NCBI RefSeq assembly: GCF_001515305.1
Contig: NZ_LNQV01000045.1
Span: forward strand, 1 to 34,283
DNA from: Aquitalea pelogenes
GTDB lineage: Bacteria; Pseudomonadota; Gammaproteobacteria; Burkholderiales; Chromobacteriaceae
Direction of reading: 5' to 3'
DNA: 34,283 nucleotides
Positions 1 to 8,681 of the stretch are shown piece by piece. Below the pieces are notes generated by a model that ran no database searches, was not told where the DNA came from, and was given only the letters and a program-made list of their open reading frames with translations. The stretch's first letter is position 1. Every line of letters begins with the position of its first letter. The position numbers and the translations under genes are program-made.

Positions 1-45
1 CAGCAAACGGTCGCGCACCGCGCCGCCAACCATGTAAATCTGCAT
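1..45 (-). CDS. cca: CCA-adding tRNA nucleotidyltransferase, N-terminal 15 residues only
   Basis: Only the first 15 codons lie in the window, reading MQIYMVGGAVRDRLL. The VGGAVRD motif is the nucleotide-binding start of class II tRNA nucleotidyltransferases, which build or repair the 3' CCA end of tRNAs. The ATG (45-43) overlaps the TGA of the upstream NDUFA9-like gene in the arrangement TGATG, so translation is probably coupled. A second in-frame ATG (33-31) directly before VGGAVRD is possible but would lose residues usually present in this family. Family assignment is strong for so short a piece because the motif is distinctive; nothing can be said about its HD domain or C-terminus. Confidence 0.85.
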   Translation of the reverse strand, partial: MQIYMVGGAVRDRLL

Positions 46-992
46 CAGCGTGCGGCTTCCCGGCGATACGCCGACAAAACGAGATTGAATTCGTCCTGAC
101 CCAGATATTGCGGTGCCACCACTTCCAGCGGCGTGGGGCTGAAGCCCAGTACTGCGCTGGGGAAGGGGTGCGGGCTGACATTGTCGACACCCAGCGAGCG
201 GACATTATCACGGCTCATCAGGGTAGGGCCGGGCAGCATTTCCATCAGCCCGGCCTGCAGCATGGCAAGGGTATCGGGCAGCGGGATGACGGGACGTACC
301 GTGCCACGCAGGCGGCCGACATAAGCGACCAGTTCGGCCAGGGTGTAGCTGGCCGGGCCGGTCAGATCCAGGCTTTGGCCTATGGTGTGTGGCTGCTGCA
401 GGCAGGCGACGACTGCGCGCGCCAGGTCATCCGCCCAGATCGGCGCAAAGCGGGTGCCGGCACCGGCCAGCGGTAGCAGCGGCAGCTTGTCCAGCAGGCC
501 GGCAAACAGGGTAAGGAAGCTGTCGCCACGGCCAAATACCACCGATGGGCGCAGGATGGTCCACTCCAGTCCGCTATCACGCAAATGCTGTTCGGCAATG
601 CCCTTGGTTTGCTGGTAGTCGCTGGGACCATGCGGGTCGGCACCCAGCGCGCTGATGTGGATGATGCGCCGTACGCCTTGCTTGTGGCAGGCAGCAATAA
701 TCTTGTCCAGCAAGTCCACATGCGCGGTTTCGAACTGTTTGCGCGAGCCATGCAGAATGCCGACCATGCTGATCACTGCATCGTGGCCGGCCAGCAGCTC
801 CTGCAAGGCCAGCGGGTGATGCACATTGGTGGATACCAGTTCGGTCTTGGGCAAGACAATCAGCGAGGACTTGTGACGATCGCGATTGCGGGTGGCAATG
901 GTGAGCGACACTTCTTGTTCTGCCAGTCGCTCGGCAATGTAGCTGCCAATGAAACCACTGCCGCCAATCAGGCAAATGCGCTGCGCATGCAT
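45..992 (-). CDS. NDUFA9-like atypical SDR (NAD(P)-binding epimerase-type protein)
   Basis: Protein of 315 residues beginning MHAQRICLIGGSGFIGSY. The GGSGFIG at residues 9-15 is the Rossmann GxxGxxG dinucleotide loop, and the body (VISMVGIL, HISALGAD, YQQTKGIAEQ, WTILRPSVVFG) matches the complex I NDUFA9/39-kDa-like branch of atypical extended SDRs. Bacterial members are uncharacterised NAD(P)H-binding proteins; the substrate is unknown. The Y and K of YQQTKG sit where the SDR Tyr-x-x-x-Lys pair is expected. I chose the ATG at 992 because AGGAG lies 7-8 bases upstream and because longer reading frames run into the transglycosylase gene. It lies 25 bases after slt and overlaps the start of cca, so the three form an operon. 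Confidence 0.88.
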   Translation of the reverse strand: MHAQRICLIGGSGFIGSYIAERLAEQEVSLTIATRNRDRHKSSLIVLPKTELVSTNVHHPLALQELLAGHDAVISMVGILHGSRKQFETAHVDLLDKIIAACHKQGVRRIIHISALGADPHGPSDYQQTKGIAEQHLRDSGLEWTILRPSVVFGRGDSFLTLFAGLLDKLPLLPLAGAGTRFAPIWADDLARAVVACLQQPHTIGQSLDLTGPASYTLAELVAYVGRLRGTVRPVIPLPDTLAMLQAGLMEMLPGPTLMSRDNVRSLGVDNVSPHPFPSAVLGFSPTPLEVVAPQYLGQDEFNLVLSAYRREAAR

Positions 993-1017
993 TGTTTTCT
1001 CCTGTTTCTGCTTTGGT

Positions 1018-2907
1018 TTAACGAGCCGGGATGGTACCCATGCGGGCTTTGAGCGAGATATTGTCATGACCGAAGGTGCTGGCATAGTAGGCTGCATTGG
1101 CCATCACCTTTTGAACATAGTCGCGGGTTTCGCTGAATGGAATGGTTTCTGCATAGATGGTGCCATCCAGCGGGCGACTGTCCTGCCAGGCGCGGGCGCG
1201 TGCCGGGCCGGCATTGTAGGCAGCAGTGGCCATGACTTCATTGCCGGACAGATTGTCCCGCACATAGCGCAAATACCAGGTGCCCAGCTGCACATTGGTT
1301 TCGATGTCATTCACCGAGAAGTTGCCCAGGCCCATTTTTTTTGCCACCCATTTTGCGGTGGCTGGCATCAGCTGCATCAGGCCGGAGGCCCCCACGCCGG
1401 AACGTGCCACCACAATAAAGCGGCTTTCCTGGCGGATCAGGCCGTAAACCCAGGCGTCGTCCACATCCAGCTGGCGTGCATAGCGCTGGGTGATGTCACG
1501 ATACGGGGTGAGATAGCGCAAGGAGTAGTCGTGGTCTTCCCTGGTGCGTTCGGCGCTGTAGATGGCCATGTCGTAGAACGCCTCGCGACGGGCGATTTCT
1601 GCCGCAGCCAGCAGTTCCATGTCGTTGCGACCACGCATGGCCCAGCGCCATTCACGCTGCGCGTCACTGCGCAATTCGGCACGTCCTTCGTTATTGCTGA
1701 TGTCCAGCAAGGCAAGAGCACGCTGAATGGCCGGGTTGGCGCGCATGGCTGCAATATCGGCATTGCCGGGGACAGTCTTGCTGGCTGGGGTGGACAGGGT
1801 ATTGCCCAGCTCCTCCAGCGACAGCAAGGCGTAGTAATGGTGGCCGATGCTGGCTTTGGCAAACAGCGCCGGAGCCTCGCTGCCACGGCCCAGTTGTTTC
1901 AGGCTGCGGGCGCGCCAGTACTGCCAAGCCGGCTTGCTGGCTACGTTGGTCGGCATGTTGCGGGTAATCTGCTCCAGCACGGCCCATTGCTCGCCGCGCA
2001 GGGCTGCACGTGCCCACCATTCCCATTGATCGGCAGTCAATTGCTGCGGGTCGGCCTTGGCATACCACTGCAAAGCCTGACCCATGGCCTGTTTGCGTGC
2101 TGACAACAGCGCAAGCTGACCCCAGGCAAAGGCGCTGCGGTCCTTGCTGAGCGAACTTTCCACGACAGCCAGGCGACTGGCCGCCCCGCCCAGGTCGCTG
2201 CGGGCCTTGCTGACGATGCCAAACACCATCGCTTCCTGTCCGCCAGGGGTGTCGGCGCTGGCGCTGGCCGGATTGCTCAGCGTCGCATTGCTCAGCGGCA
2301 GATTGGTGGCATCGGCCAGTTGTCTGGCTTGCGAGACAAAATTGCCGGCCAATAACAGACGCACCCGCCGCCACAGCCAGTCCTGTGTCAGCCAGCCCTT
2401 GGCTGCTGCTGCGGTAATCAGCTGATTGCAGCCATCCGGTGCGGCGCGCATGTCAAGAAAACGGTCCAGATCGTCCGGCTTTCTGCCTTGGCGCAGGTCC
2501 AGCAGTTGGCCATAGCAGGTGGATTCCTCATCCCGGCCTTCCGCAGGTAGCTTTTTCCATTCAGCGGCAAAGCCGTCCCAGTCTTCCCGCTTGCCCAGTT
2601 TCTTCAGCCATTCATTGCGGATTTTCTCCGGCATCCAGCCTTCACGCACGCTGTTCAGAAAGCCGATCACCTGGCTGTCATTGTCCCGGTCCAGTGCCTT
2701 CAGGGTAAGCCAGTAGGACGGATAGTCTTTCAGGATGTAACTGGCGGGTAGCTCGCCGGCAATGGCGGTGAGCTTGCCCAGATTGTTGCTGCGGTAGGCG
2801 TCGCGGGCGGCAACCAATTCATCATTACTGTTCGCCATGGCATGCAAAGAGGTCGCCAGAGCGTAGATCAGGGTCAGGGTTTGTAGTGTGCGGGACGGGC
2901 GGGTCAT
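1018..2907 (-). CDS. slt: Soluble lytic murein transglycosylase
   Basis: A 629-residue periplasmic enzyme that cleaves the MurNAc-GlcNAc bond of peptidoglycan, forming 1,6-anhydroMurNAc. Residues 1-25 form a signal peptide ending AMA before NSNDEL. A long helical, superhelix-like region follows (about 30-460), then the C-terminal goose-type lysozyme domain: LIRQESRF with catalytic Glu494, then GASGLMQLMPATA, and later AYNAGPARARAW. This order and length match the Slt70 family. The start ATG is preceded by AGAGAAG. It is the first gene of the slt / NDUFA9-like / cca operon. Slt70 acts in wall turnover and in degrading uncrosslinked glycan; a similar role here is by family knowledge only. Confidence 0.93.
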   Translation of the reverse strand: MTRPSRTLQTLTLIYALATSLHAMANSNDELVAARDAYRSNNLGKLTAIAGELPASYILKDYPSYWLTLKALDRDNDSQVIGFLNSVREGWMPEKIRNEWLKKLGKREDWDGFAAEWKKLPAEGRDEESTCYGQLLDLRQGRKPDDLDRFLDMRAAPDGCNQLITAAAAKGWLTQDWLWRRVRLLLAGNFVSQARQLADATNLPLSNATLSNPASASADTPGGQEAMVFGIVSKARSDLGGAASRLAVVESSLSKDRSAFAWGQLALLSARKQAMGQALQWYAKADPQQLTADQWEWWARAALRGEQWAVLEQITRNMPTNVASKPAWQYWRARSLKQLGRGSEAPALFAKASIGHHYYALLSLEELGNTLSTPASKTVPGNADIAAMRANPAIQRALALLDISNNEGRAELRSDAQREWRWAMRGRNDMELLAAAEIARREAFYDMAIYSAERTREDHDYSLRYLTPYRDITQRYARQLDVDDAWVYGLIRQESRFIVVARSGVGASGLMQLMPATAKWVAKKMGLGNFSVNDIETNVQLGTWYLRYVRDNLSGNEVMATAAYNAGPARARAWQDSRPLDGTIYAETIPFSETRDYVQKVMANAAYYASTFGHDNISLKARMGTIPAR

Positions 2908-3270
2908 GTAAACGGATCTTCTCTTTGATGGTCGGTCAGTCTCAGTCTCGCCGTGTCAGATAAGGAATGGCATGCCTTGGCGTACGAGCTTGACTTGCTG
3001 ATTATACCTGCTTCTGCCACCCCTTCGATGCTGAATGTGCTACTGCCTTGCTGGCCAGCGTTGCTTGTGAATGACAAATTCCAGGAATTTTCTGATTTAT
3101 TACCACCATGACAGAGGATAAATTTGCAATTTTATCAATCAATTCGGTCGCAAGCGGTAATTGGATGTGCGCATTATCTGCTTGTGATCTGATGAAGCTC
3201 TTTTCGTTCATGGAGTTTTACTGTTTCATACGCCAGGTTTTATGATGCGTGGAGGTTTGTGGAAGTGAAT
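2908..3270. other. Gene-free divergent region between slt and the 5TM pair
   Basis: This 363-base stretch separates the minus-strand slt from the plus-strand AT-rich genes. Base composition falls from GC-rich to AT-rich around 3060. A 69-codon minus-strand frame (3211-3002) exists but has no Shine-Dalgarno sequence and no recognisable protein character, so I do not call it. The only element I can support is the candidate promoter at 3217-3246. Confidence 0.5.
3217..3246 (+). promoter_or_regulatory. Candidate sigma-70 promoter of the first 5TM gene
   Basis: TTTACT (3217-3222) and TATGAT (3241-3246) are separated by 18 bases and resemble -35 and -10 boxes. Transcription would start near 3253, about 18 bases ahead of the ATG at 3271, leaving the GGAAG ribosome site (3261-3265) within the leader. 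A GTG at 3259 would leave almost no leader, which favours the ATG. Confidence 0.45.
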
Positions 3271-3966
3271 ATGTTTGCTGATTATTCTTTGTGGGGAGTG
3301 GTTTTATATTATGCGAATTTGATATTTTCTAACCTGTCGTTTATTTTCATGCATTTTGCTGTTTTTATTATATTGTGGTCAGTCGGTCGATATGTGTTTC
3401 TGGATGATTTCTTCAGTTTATATCCTTCTCGCAATGTTAAATTTTTTGATACTTATGTTTTCATTTTGGTTGTATTAATGCTTTTGGTTAGTTCTTTTGT
3501 TTCAATTTCCTTTTATAAGGACAGGATTTTCTTTGTCAGGAATGATTTCATTTTTCTGGCAGGTGTATTGTTGTCGCCGGTGCGTACGTTTTTTGTTCTG
3601 TTGCTTGGATTTATTTTTAGTCTGAGCAAAGCTGGTGGTGTGCAACTGGATATCGCTTTATTTCAAAAGCTTCTGGATATGCTGATTATCGGTTTGGGTG
3701 GTATATTGGTTCGTAGGGTGCTTAATGTTGATTTGAAAAATATGGGCTGGGAGGATTTTTGGTTTATTGCAGTGAACAAGTTGTTGGCTAGTATATGTTC
3801 TGCAGGTGTTTTTGTAATTTTGTTTTCGGATTCGTGGAATATCATTTTTCATGTACTGGTGTTTAGACTATTCAGTTGGCCAGTCTTGTCGCTGCCATTG
3901 CTGATTGGATTTGTCTATTGCATGCGATTGGATTTCTGGAAATATCAACGGCTTATGCTTATATAA
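3271..3966 (+). CDS. Stand-alone 5TM receptor-like membrane protein (LytS/YhcK-type), copy 1
   Basis: A 231-residue, almost wholly hydrophobic protein with about six membrane segments (roughly residues 10-35, 55-80, 90-120, 130-150, 170-190, 200-222). The stretch NDFIFLAGVLLSPVRTFFVL followed by LLGFIFSLSKAGG has the layout of the 5TM-5TMR_LYT domain found at the N-terminus of LytS-type kinases and some GGDEF proteins, where a loop with Arg/Pro and a Gly-Gly turn join helices. No histidine kinase, GGDEF or other output domain follows; the frame simply ends. Function is unknown. It is paralogous to the next gene: NDF(I/V)(F/Y)LAGV and LFRL..WP are shared, and the two proteins align from their first Met without gaps, which supports this start. 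Base composition is far more AT-rich than all neighbours, a sign of transfer. Family match is moderate. Confidence 0.7.
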   Translation: MFADYSLWGVVLYYANLIFSNLSFIFMHFAVFIILWSVGRYVFLDDFFSLYPSRNVKFFDTYVFILVVLMLLVSSFVSISFYKDRIFFVRNDFIFLAGVLLSPVRTFFVLLLGFIFSLSKAGGVQLDIALFQKLLDMLIIGLGGILVRRVLNVDLKNMGWEDFWFIAVNKLLASICSAGVFVILFSDSWNIIFHVLVFRLFSWPVLSLPLLIGFVYCMRLDFWKYQRLMLI

Positions 3967-3991
3967 GCGGGTATTGGCATCCTGTCTGGCC

Positions 3992-4020
3992 TTATGTCTT
4001 AATAATCTGCTCAGTATAGT
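3992..4020 (+). promoter_or_regulatory. Weak candidate promoter of the second 5TM gene
   Basis: TTATGT (3992-3997) and TATAGT (4015-4020) lie 17 bases apart in the 123-base gap between the two paralogues. The -35 match is poor. The gap is long enough for the second copy to have its own promoter. Confidence 0.28.
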
Positions 4021-4089
4021 CAAAGTGATTGATTGATCGCATGCAATGCCCGGTACGACTGGATGTTGTTGTTACATTGGAGAGATGAC

Positions 4090-4794
4090 ATGTATCAGAT
4101 AAGTGATTTGTTTATGCTATTCCAATACCATTACGGCTATATTGTTCAATCATATTTTTATGTAATATTACAATTTTTTTTGATGTATGTTTTGTTCTCC
4201 CTGTCAAAAAATGGTGTTTTGGAGACATTCTCTTCAGTCGTTTTTCCTGGATTTTTTCGGCGTAATTATGTACTGCTGATGTTTGTTTTGATGATGCTTA
4301 TAAGCGTAATTTTAGCTGTGTGCTGTATTGTTTTGAGTAATGTTGTATTTAATATGAGTAATGACTTTGTCTATTTGGCAGGTGTTGTTCTGGGGTTTCG
4401 TAAAGGCATTATTATTTTGCTTATTGGGTTCTTTTACAGGATTTTGATGCTATATCTGGAATTGGGAGGTGTAATGTGGATGTTGTATATGTTTTTGGAT
4501 CTGGTGTTTTATTTTTCGGCTGGCTTGTTTTTTTCGACGATGTTGTATACTCCTTTGGAAAATATCTCGGCAAGCGAAATTTTATTCATTTGTTTGAATA
4601 AAATTACGGTATCCATGGTATCGGCTACTCTATGGTTTTTCATGATGGGAGATGCATGGTTTTCCGGATTCAATGTCTTGCTATTTCGCCTGGTGGCGTG
4701 GCCGATGGTAACCATCCCGATGATGACCGTTTTTCTGTTTCTATTGCGAGCAGGGGTACGTCAGTCCTTGCAGCAAACACTGCATGCAACATGA
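4090..4794 (+). CDS. Stand-alone 5TM receptor-like membrane protein (LytS/YhcK-type), copy 2
   Basis: A 234-residue membrane protein, the tandem paralogue of the preceding gene. It begins MYQISDLFMLFQYHYGYIV; GGAGA (4079-4083) lies 6 bases before this ATG, and the start coincides with copy 1 in the alignment. An upstream ATP-rich-looking in-frame extension to 4033 lacks both properties. Segments NDFVYLAGVVLGFRKGIIIL, a following Gly-Gly turn (LELGGVMW) and LFRLVAWPMVTIP match copy 1. Again there is no cytoplasmic output domain: only about 12 residues follow the last hydrophobic segment. Shared spacing and divergence of sequence suggest an old duplication rather than a recent one. Cognate ligand, partner and function cannot be read from the sequence. 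A bidirectional terminator follows directly. Confidence 0.7.
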   Translation: MYQISDLFMLFQYHYGYIVQSYFYVILQFFLMYVLFSLSKNGVLETFSSVVFPGFFRRNYVLLMFVLMMLISVILAVCCIVLSNVVFNMSNDFVYLAGVVLGFRKGIIILLIGFFYRILMLYLELGGVMWMLYMFLDLVFYFSAGLFFSTMLYTPLENISASEILFICLNKITVSMVSATLWFFMMGDAWFSGFNVLLFRLVAWPMVTIPMMTVFLFLLRAGVRQSLQQTLHAT

Positions 4795-4795
4795 C

Positions 4796-4817
4796 AAACC
4801 CCGCCGTAGCGGGGTTT
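4796..4817. terminator. Bidirectional intrinsic terminator
   Basis: A perfect 9-base stem AAACCCCGC / GCGGGGTTT with loop CGTA sits between the converging 5TM gene and trpE. Flanking T and A tracts in the stem allow it to work on both strands. Confidence 0.8.
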
Positions 4818-4848
4818 GCATTGCTTTATTCAAGGCATGATTGCTTGC

Positions 4849-6312
4849 TCAGGCATCAAGCCCTGCCTGTGCCAGTTCGGCCGCGCGAATCACCGCTCGA
4901 GCCTTGTTTTGCGTTTCCTGCCATTCGGATTCCGGCACCGAGTCTGCCACGATGCCTGCACCTGATTGAACATAGAGCATCTTGTTCTTGACGACGGCAG
5001 TACGAATGGCAATGGCCAGATCCATGTCGCCGTTGAAACCCAGATAACCGACGGCACCGCCATAGACGCCACGCTTGGTAGGCTCGAATTCGTCAATGAT
5101 TTCCATCGCCCGCACCTTGGGCGCACCAGACAGTGTACCGGCAGGGAAGGTGGCCTTGAGGATATCGATATTGGAGACTTCCGGTTTGACGCTGCCTTCC
5201 ACGCTGGAAACAATGTGCATCACGTGGGAATAACGTTCGATCACCATATTGTCGGTAATGTTGACCGAGCCGGTATTGGCAACGCGGCCCACATCGTTGC
5301 GGCCCAGGTCCATCAGCATCACGTGTTCGGCAATTTCCTTGGGGTCGGCCAGCAGTTCTTCGGCTAGTGCTTCGTCTTCTTCGCGGTTCTTGCCACGCAC
5401 GCGGGTGCCGGCAATCGGGCGTACGGTGACGGTTTCCTGTTCGCGGCGTACCAGGATTTCCGGCGAAGAGCCTACGACATGGAAGTCGTCGAAATGGTAG
5501 AAGAACATGTAGGGAGACGGGTTCAGGCTGCGCAGTGCCCGGTACAAAGTCAGTGGCGAGTCGGCATAAGGCATTTGCATGCGCTGTGCCAGCACTACCT
5601 GCATGATGTCGCCATCCACAATGTAGCGCTTGCACTTTTCCACTGCCTGCTTGAATTCTTCCTGACCATATTCGGAAACCGCCTTGCTGATTTGCGAGGG
5701 CAGTGACAAGGGGATGTCCTGCGGCTCACGCAAGCGGGCACGCAGTTGTGCCAGGCGGCTTTCTGCCTTGGCCAGTGCATTGGGCACGGCCGGGTCGGCA
5801 TAGACAATCAGGTAGAGCTTGCCGGACAGGTTGTCCACCACGGCGATTTCTTCGGACACCATCAGGAGAATATCCGGCGTGCCGATAGGGTCGGGCTTGC
5901 GGGTGTTGGCCAGGCGCTTTTCCACGTAGCGGATGGTGTCGTAGCCGAAGTAACCCACCAGGCCGCCGGTAAAGCGCGGCAGGCCTTCTACCGGCGGGGC
6001 AGAAAAGCGTTGCTGGAAGCTTTCGATGAAGGCCAGCGGGTCGCCTTCATATTGTTCGATCACCTTGTCGCCATATTCCACTTGCACCTTGTGTTCATTG
6101 ACGCGCAGGCGGGTGGTGGCTGGCAGGCCGATGAAGGAGTAGCGACCGAAACGCTCGCCACCCACTACCGACTCCAGCAGATAGGAGTAGGGCTGATTGG
6201 CCAGCTTCAGATATACGGACAGCGGGGTGTCCAGGTCGGCGAACAATTCCAGGGTGACCGGAATGCGGTTGTAACCGGCCTGGGCCAGTTGATTGAATTC
6301 TTCATGCGTCAT
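4849..6312 (-). CDS. trpE: Anthranilate synthase component I
   Basis: A 487-residue chorismate-utilising enzyme that makes anthranilate from chorismate with glutamine supplied through TrpG, the first step of tryptophan synthesis. The N-terminal LLES (residues about 46-49) is the Ser-containing tryptophan feedback site, and [12 protein letters not shown] follows. The catalytic domain shows [33 protein letters not shown]-like Mg/chorismate residues, [16 protein letters not shown] and [11 protein letters not shown]. The start at 6312 is preceded by CAAGG; an earlier in-frame ATG has no ribosome site and would add residues absent from the family. trpG and trpD are not beside it in the window. The gene is last in the rpe-SDR-gph-trpE direction, 138 bases after gph; that gap contains a small Trp-containing ORF described separately. 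Confidence 0.96.
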   Translation of the reverse strand: MTHEEFNQLAQAGYNRIPVTLELFADLDTPLSVYLKLANQPYSYLLESVVGGERFGRYSFIGLPATTRLRVNEHKVQVEYGDKVIEQYEGDPLAFIESFQQRFSAPPVEGLPRFTGGLVGYFGYDTIRYVEKRLANTRKPDPIGTPDILLMVSEEIAVVDNLSGKLYLIVYADPAVPNALAKAESRLAQLRARLREPQDIPLSLPSQISKAVSEYGQEEFKQAVEKCKRYIVDGDIMQVVLAQRMQMPYADSPLTLYRALRSLNPSPYMFFYHFDDFHVVGSSPEILVRREQETVTVRPIAGTRVRGKNREEDEALAEELLADPKEIAEHVMLMDLGRNDVGRVANTGSVNITDNMVIERYSHVMHIVSSVEGSVKPEVSNIDILKATFPAGTLSGAPKVRAMEIIDEFEPTKRGVYGGAVGYLGFNGDMDLAIAIRTAVVKNKMLYVQSGAGIVADSVPESEWQETQNKARAVIRAAELAQAGLDA

Positions 6313-6366
6313 GCGTGCGCTACCTTGAAACCGGATTGAAAGCAAAAGGGATGGACAGAATGTGGC

Positions 6367-6411
6367 TTAGCGTTGCCATCGCCAACTGGCCGGTGCGGGC
6401 AGGAAAGTCAT
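6367..6411 (-). CDS. Candidate trp leader peptide upstream of trpE
   Basis: A 14-codon frame reads MTFLPAPASWRWQR and stops 54 bases before the trpE start. Two Trp codons lie one codon apart near its end, the usual design of a peptide that senses charged tRNA-Trp. An in-frame ATG at 6429 would give a 20-residue version. The ribosome site is weak for both. Short stems around the Trp codons can be drawn (for example GTTG/CAAC and TGGC/GCCA), and GATGG/CCATC precedes a CCTTTTG tract, but I see no classical strong terminator hairpin. So the peptide is suggestive and the attenuation mechanism unproven. Confidence 0.4.
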   Translation of the reverse strand: MTFLPAPASWRWQR

Positions 6412-6450
6412 GATGCAGGCTTTATCCATGTGGAATGAAAAGTGGAAGCT

Positions 6451-7116
6451 TTATTTTTTCATCAAATCGTATAGTTCGGCAAGGTTGCCGATGACGAGGT
6501 CGGCTTGCAACTGGCTGGCATCGGCATAGCCGTAATTGACGGCTATGGCGGTGGCACCGGCTGCGCGGGCGGACAGGATGTCGTTTTCCGAGTCGCCCAC
6601 CATGGCCAGTTCGCTGGTCTGGATACCCAGTACATCGCAAACATGCTGCAAGGGCAGGGCAGAAGGTTTTTTCTCGGCCAGGGTATCGCCGCCAATGATC
6701 AGGCTGAATGCATCCCGCAGGCCCAGTTGTTCCAGCAGCGGGACTGCCAGGTATTCCGACTTGTTGGTGACCACCACCACCGGCAGTTGCAAGGCGCGCA
6801 GCAAACCCAGACCATCACGCACGCCGGGATATACCGTGGTGTTGTCAGTCAGGTGCGCGTGATAGTAACGCACGAAGAAGTTGAAGCCCTGTTCCCAGAC
6901 TGCTGCATCAGCCTTTCCGTGGCGTTCGTCGGTAATGGCACGGTGGACCAGGCTGGCAATGCCGTCACCGACATGCTCCTGAATGCGCAGGTCGGTGAGG
7001 GCGGGCAGGCCCAGATGCTCACGCATGGCATTGGCGGCAGCGGCCAGGTCGGGAATGGAGTCAACCAGAGTGCCATCCAGATCGAAGGCAAGGGCTTTGA
7101 TGTGTTTCAGGTTCAT
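6451..7116 (-). CDS. gph: Phosphoglycolate phosphatase (HAD family)
   Basis: A 221-residue HAD-superfamily hydrolase that dephosphorylates 2-phosphoglycolate, a product of DNA 3'-end repair. Motif I is FDLDGTLVDS (residues 11-20) with the nucleophile Asp12 and acid Asp14, motif II VVTNK, motif III Lys in AEKKPSALPL, and motif IV MVGDSENDI with the Mg-binding Asp pair. The helical cap between motifs I and II is of the C1 type seen in Gph. The order rpe - SDR - gph - trpE resembles the common proteobacterial rpe-gph-trpE cluster. It starts 18 bases after the SDR stop, so they are probably co-transcribed. Other HAD phosphatases share these motifs, so the substrate rests partly on context. Confidence 0.9.
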   Translation of the reverse strand: MNLKHIKALAFDLDGTLVDSIPDLAAAANAMREHLGLPALTDLRIQEHVGDGIASLVHRAITDERHGKADAAVWEQGFNFFVRYYHAHLTDNTTVYPGVRDGLGLLRALQLPVVVVTNKSEYLAVPLLEQLGLRDAFSLIIGGDTLAEKKPSALPLQHVCDVLGIQTSELAMVGDSENDILSARAAGATAIAVNYGYADASQLQADLVIGNLAELYDLMKK

Positions 7117-7134
7117 GACTTGGATTGGTAGTGC

Positions 7135-7896
7135 TTATTCGGTTGGATCGGGCAATTGACGGATATCCAGCACGGTCTGGGTGCCGAAACCAGGGCTGAG
7201 CAGGTGGTCGGCAATCTTGCGGGCCGCCTGTTGTGGCGTGCTCAGGCCGCCATCACGCTTGAGCGCGGTAAAGCGCCCCAGTTCGCGGAACTGCTGCGGG
7301 TCGCTCTGGCGAATGCTGGCCTGCATGTCGGTGTCAATCACGCCAGGGTAGATGGCGGCAATGCGTACGTTACCGGCTTGCTGTTCGCTTGCCACATGGC
7401 GGCAGAAGTGATCGAGCCCGGCCTTGCTGCTGCCATAGATGCCCCAGCCCGGGTAGGCCTTGACGGCAGCGCCTGAGGAAATGCAGGCAATGCGCAGTTC
7501 GCATTTCAGCGAGTCGGTCAGTCGCAAGAGTGCATCGGTCAGCAAGATGGGTGCAGTCAGGTTGATGGCCAGCGCACGCGATACTTCGGCTGTAGGGTAG
7601 AAACCGGCACTGGCAATGGGGCTGACCACGCCGGCATTGTTGATCAGCAGCAATTGGGTAATCTGCTCCAGCGGCAGGCATTGCAAGGCCTCGGCCATGA
7701 TGCCGTGCAGGCTGTCGCTGTCCGCCATGTCGGCACGCAGGAAATGCAGGTGCTCCGGATGGCGCGCGGCCAGTTGTTGCAGCGCCGGGCTGTGTTCCCG
7801 TGCAAGGCCCACCACCATGCAGCCGCGCTGCAGCAGGTCGGCAGTCAAGGCCAGGCCCAGGCCGCGTGAGGCACCGCTGATGATGGCGGCTTGCAT
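7135..7896 (-). CDS. Short-chain dehydrogenase, benzil-reductase-like
   Basis: A 253-residue classical SDR beginning [17 protein letters not shown], whose SGASRGLG is the NADP-binding TGxxxGxG loop. LLINNAGVVSP is the structural NNAG motif, and the catalytic triad is Ser in CISSGAA, with YGSSK supplying Tyr and Lys. The combination ISSGAAVKAYPGW and YGSSKAGLDHF is typical of the (S)-benzoin-forming benzil reductase (YueD) subgroup, whose natural substrate is unknown. The ATG overlaps the rpe stop (TGATG), so the two are translationally coupled. Insertion of an SDR between rpe and gph is unusual compared with the enterobacterial order but says little about function. Confidence 0.85.
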   Translation of the reverse strand: MQAAIISGASRGLGLALTADLLQRGCMVVGLAREHSPALQQLAARHPEHLHFLRADMADSDSLHGIMAEALQCLPLEQITQLLLINNAGVVSPIASAGFYPTAEVSRALAINLTAPILLTDALLRLTDSLKCELRIACISSGAAVKAYPGWGIYGSSKAGLDHFCRHVASEQQAGNVRIAAIYPGVIDTDMQASIRQSDPQQFRELGRFTALKRDGGLSTPQQAARKIADHLLSPGFGTQTVLDIRQLPDPTE

Positions 7897-8576
7897 CAGG
7901 CGACCTTGGCCAGTTCGGCACGCATGGCGGCAATCACGGCCTGGTAGTCCGCTTGGCCGTAGATGGCGGAACCCGCCACGAAGGTGTCGGCACCAGCCGC
8001 GGCAACGGCGGCAATATTGTCCACTTTCACCCCGCCATCCACTTCCAGCCAGATTTCACCACCGTGCTTGGCGGTATACTCGTCGATACGCTGGCGCGCA
8101 GCAGCTACTTTTTCCAGCGCATGCGGAATGAAGGACTGGCCGCCAAAGCCCGGATTGACCGACATGATCAGTACCATGTCGATCTTGTCCATCACGTGGT
8201 CCAGATAGGACAGCGATGTGCCCGGGTTGAATACCAGGCCTGCCTTGCAGCCGGACTCCTTGATCAGGCCCAGGGTGCGGTCGATGTGCTCGGAGGCTTC
8301 CGGGTGGAAGGTGATGATGTCGGCACCGGCCTTGGCAAACATCGGCACCAGGCTATCCACCGGCTTTACCATCAGGTGCACGTCGATCGGCGCGGTGGTG
8401 TGCGGGCGGATGGCTTCACAAACCAGCGGGCCAACAGTCAGATTAGGGACATAATGGTTGTCCATGACATCAAAATGAATGATGTCGGCTCCGGCGGCGA
8501 TGACGTCGCGTACCTCCTGGCCAAGACAGGCAAAGTCGGCGGAAAGGAGGCTGGGGGCAATACGGAAGTCGCGCAT
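7896..8576 (-). CDS. rpe: Ribulose-phosphate 3-epimerase
   Basis: A 226-residue TIM-barrel enzyme that interconverts ribulose 5-phosphate and xylulose 5-phosphate in the pentose phosphate pathway. Visible motifs are [10 protein letters not shown] at the N-terminus, [12 protein letters not shown] with metal-binding His/Asp, [28 protein letters not shown], the second catalytic Asp in EVDGGVK and the phosphate-binding [12 protein letters not shown]. Length is normal. It is the first gene of the rpe-SDR-gph-trpE group and is transcribed away from apaG. The start is conserved in position relative to the APSLLSAD strand and is preceded by an AAGGTA ribosome-site candidate. Confidence 0.97.
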   Translation of the reverse strand: MRDFRIAPSLLSADFACLGQEVRDVIAAGADIIHFDVMDNHYVPNLTVGPLVCEAIRPHTTAPIDVHLMVKPVDSLVPMFAKAGADIITFHPEASEHIDRTLGLIKESGCKAGLVFNPGTSLSYLDHVMDKIDMVLIMSVNPGFGGQSFIPHALEKVAAARQRIDEYTAKHGGEIWLEVDGGVKVDNIAAVAAAGADTFVAGSAIYGQADYQAVIAAMRAELAKVA

Positions 8577-8681
8577 GGTCTACCTTGCAATCACGGATGG
8601 ATTCATCAAACAGGCGCATATTCTACCGCGCCACCGGAGCATGGCGCGATAAAATGCAGTACCCACCACAAGGAAATGAAG

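Noticed and set aside
949-2103. Long plus-strand frame opposite slt
   Set aside because: It is antisense to a well-supported gene; GC-rich third positions give long frames on the opposite strand, and the protein has no domain character.
3002-3211. 69-codon minus-strand frame upstream of slt
   Set aside because: No ribosome site, no recognisable domain, and it lies in the AT-rich transition zone where such frames arise by chance.
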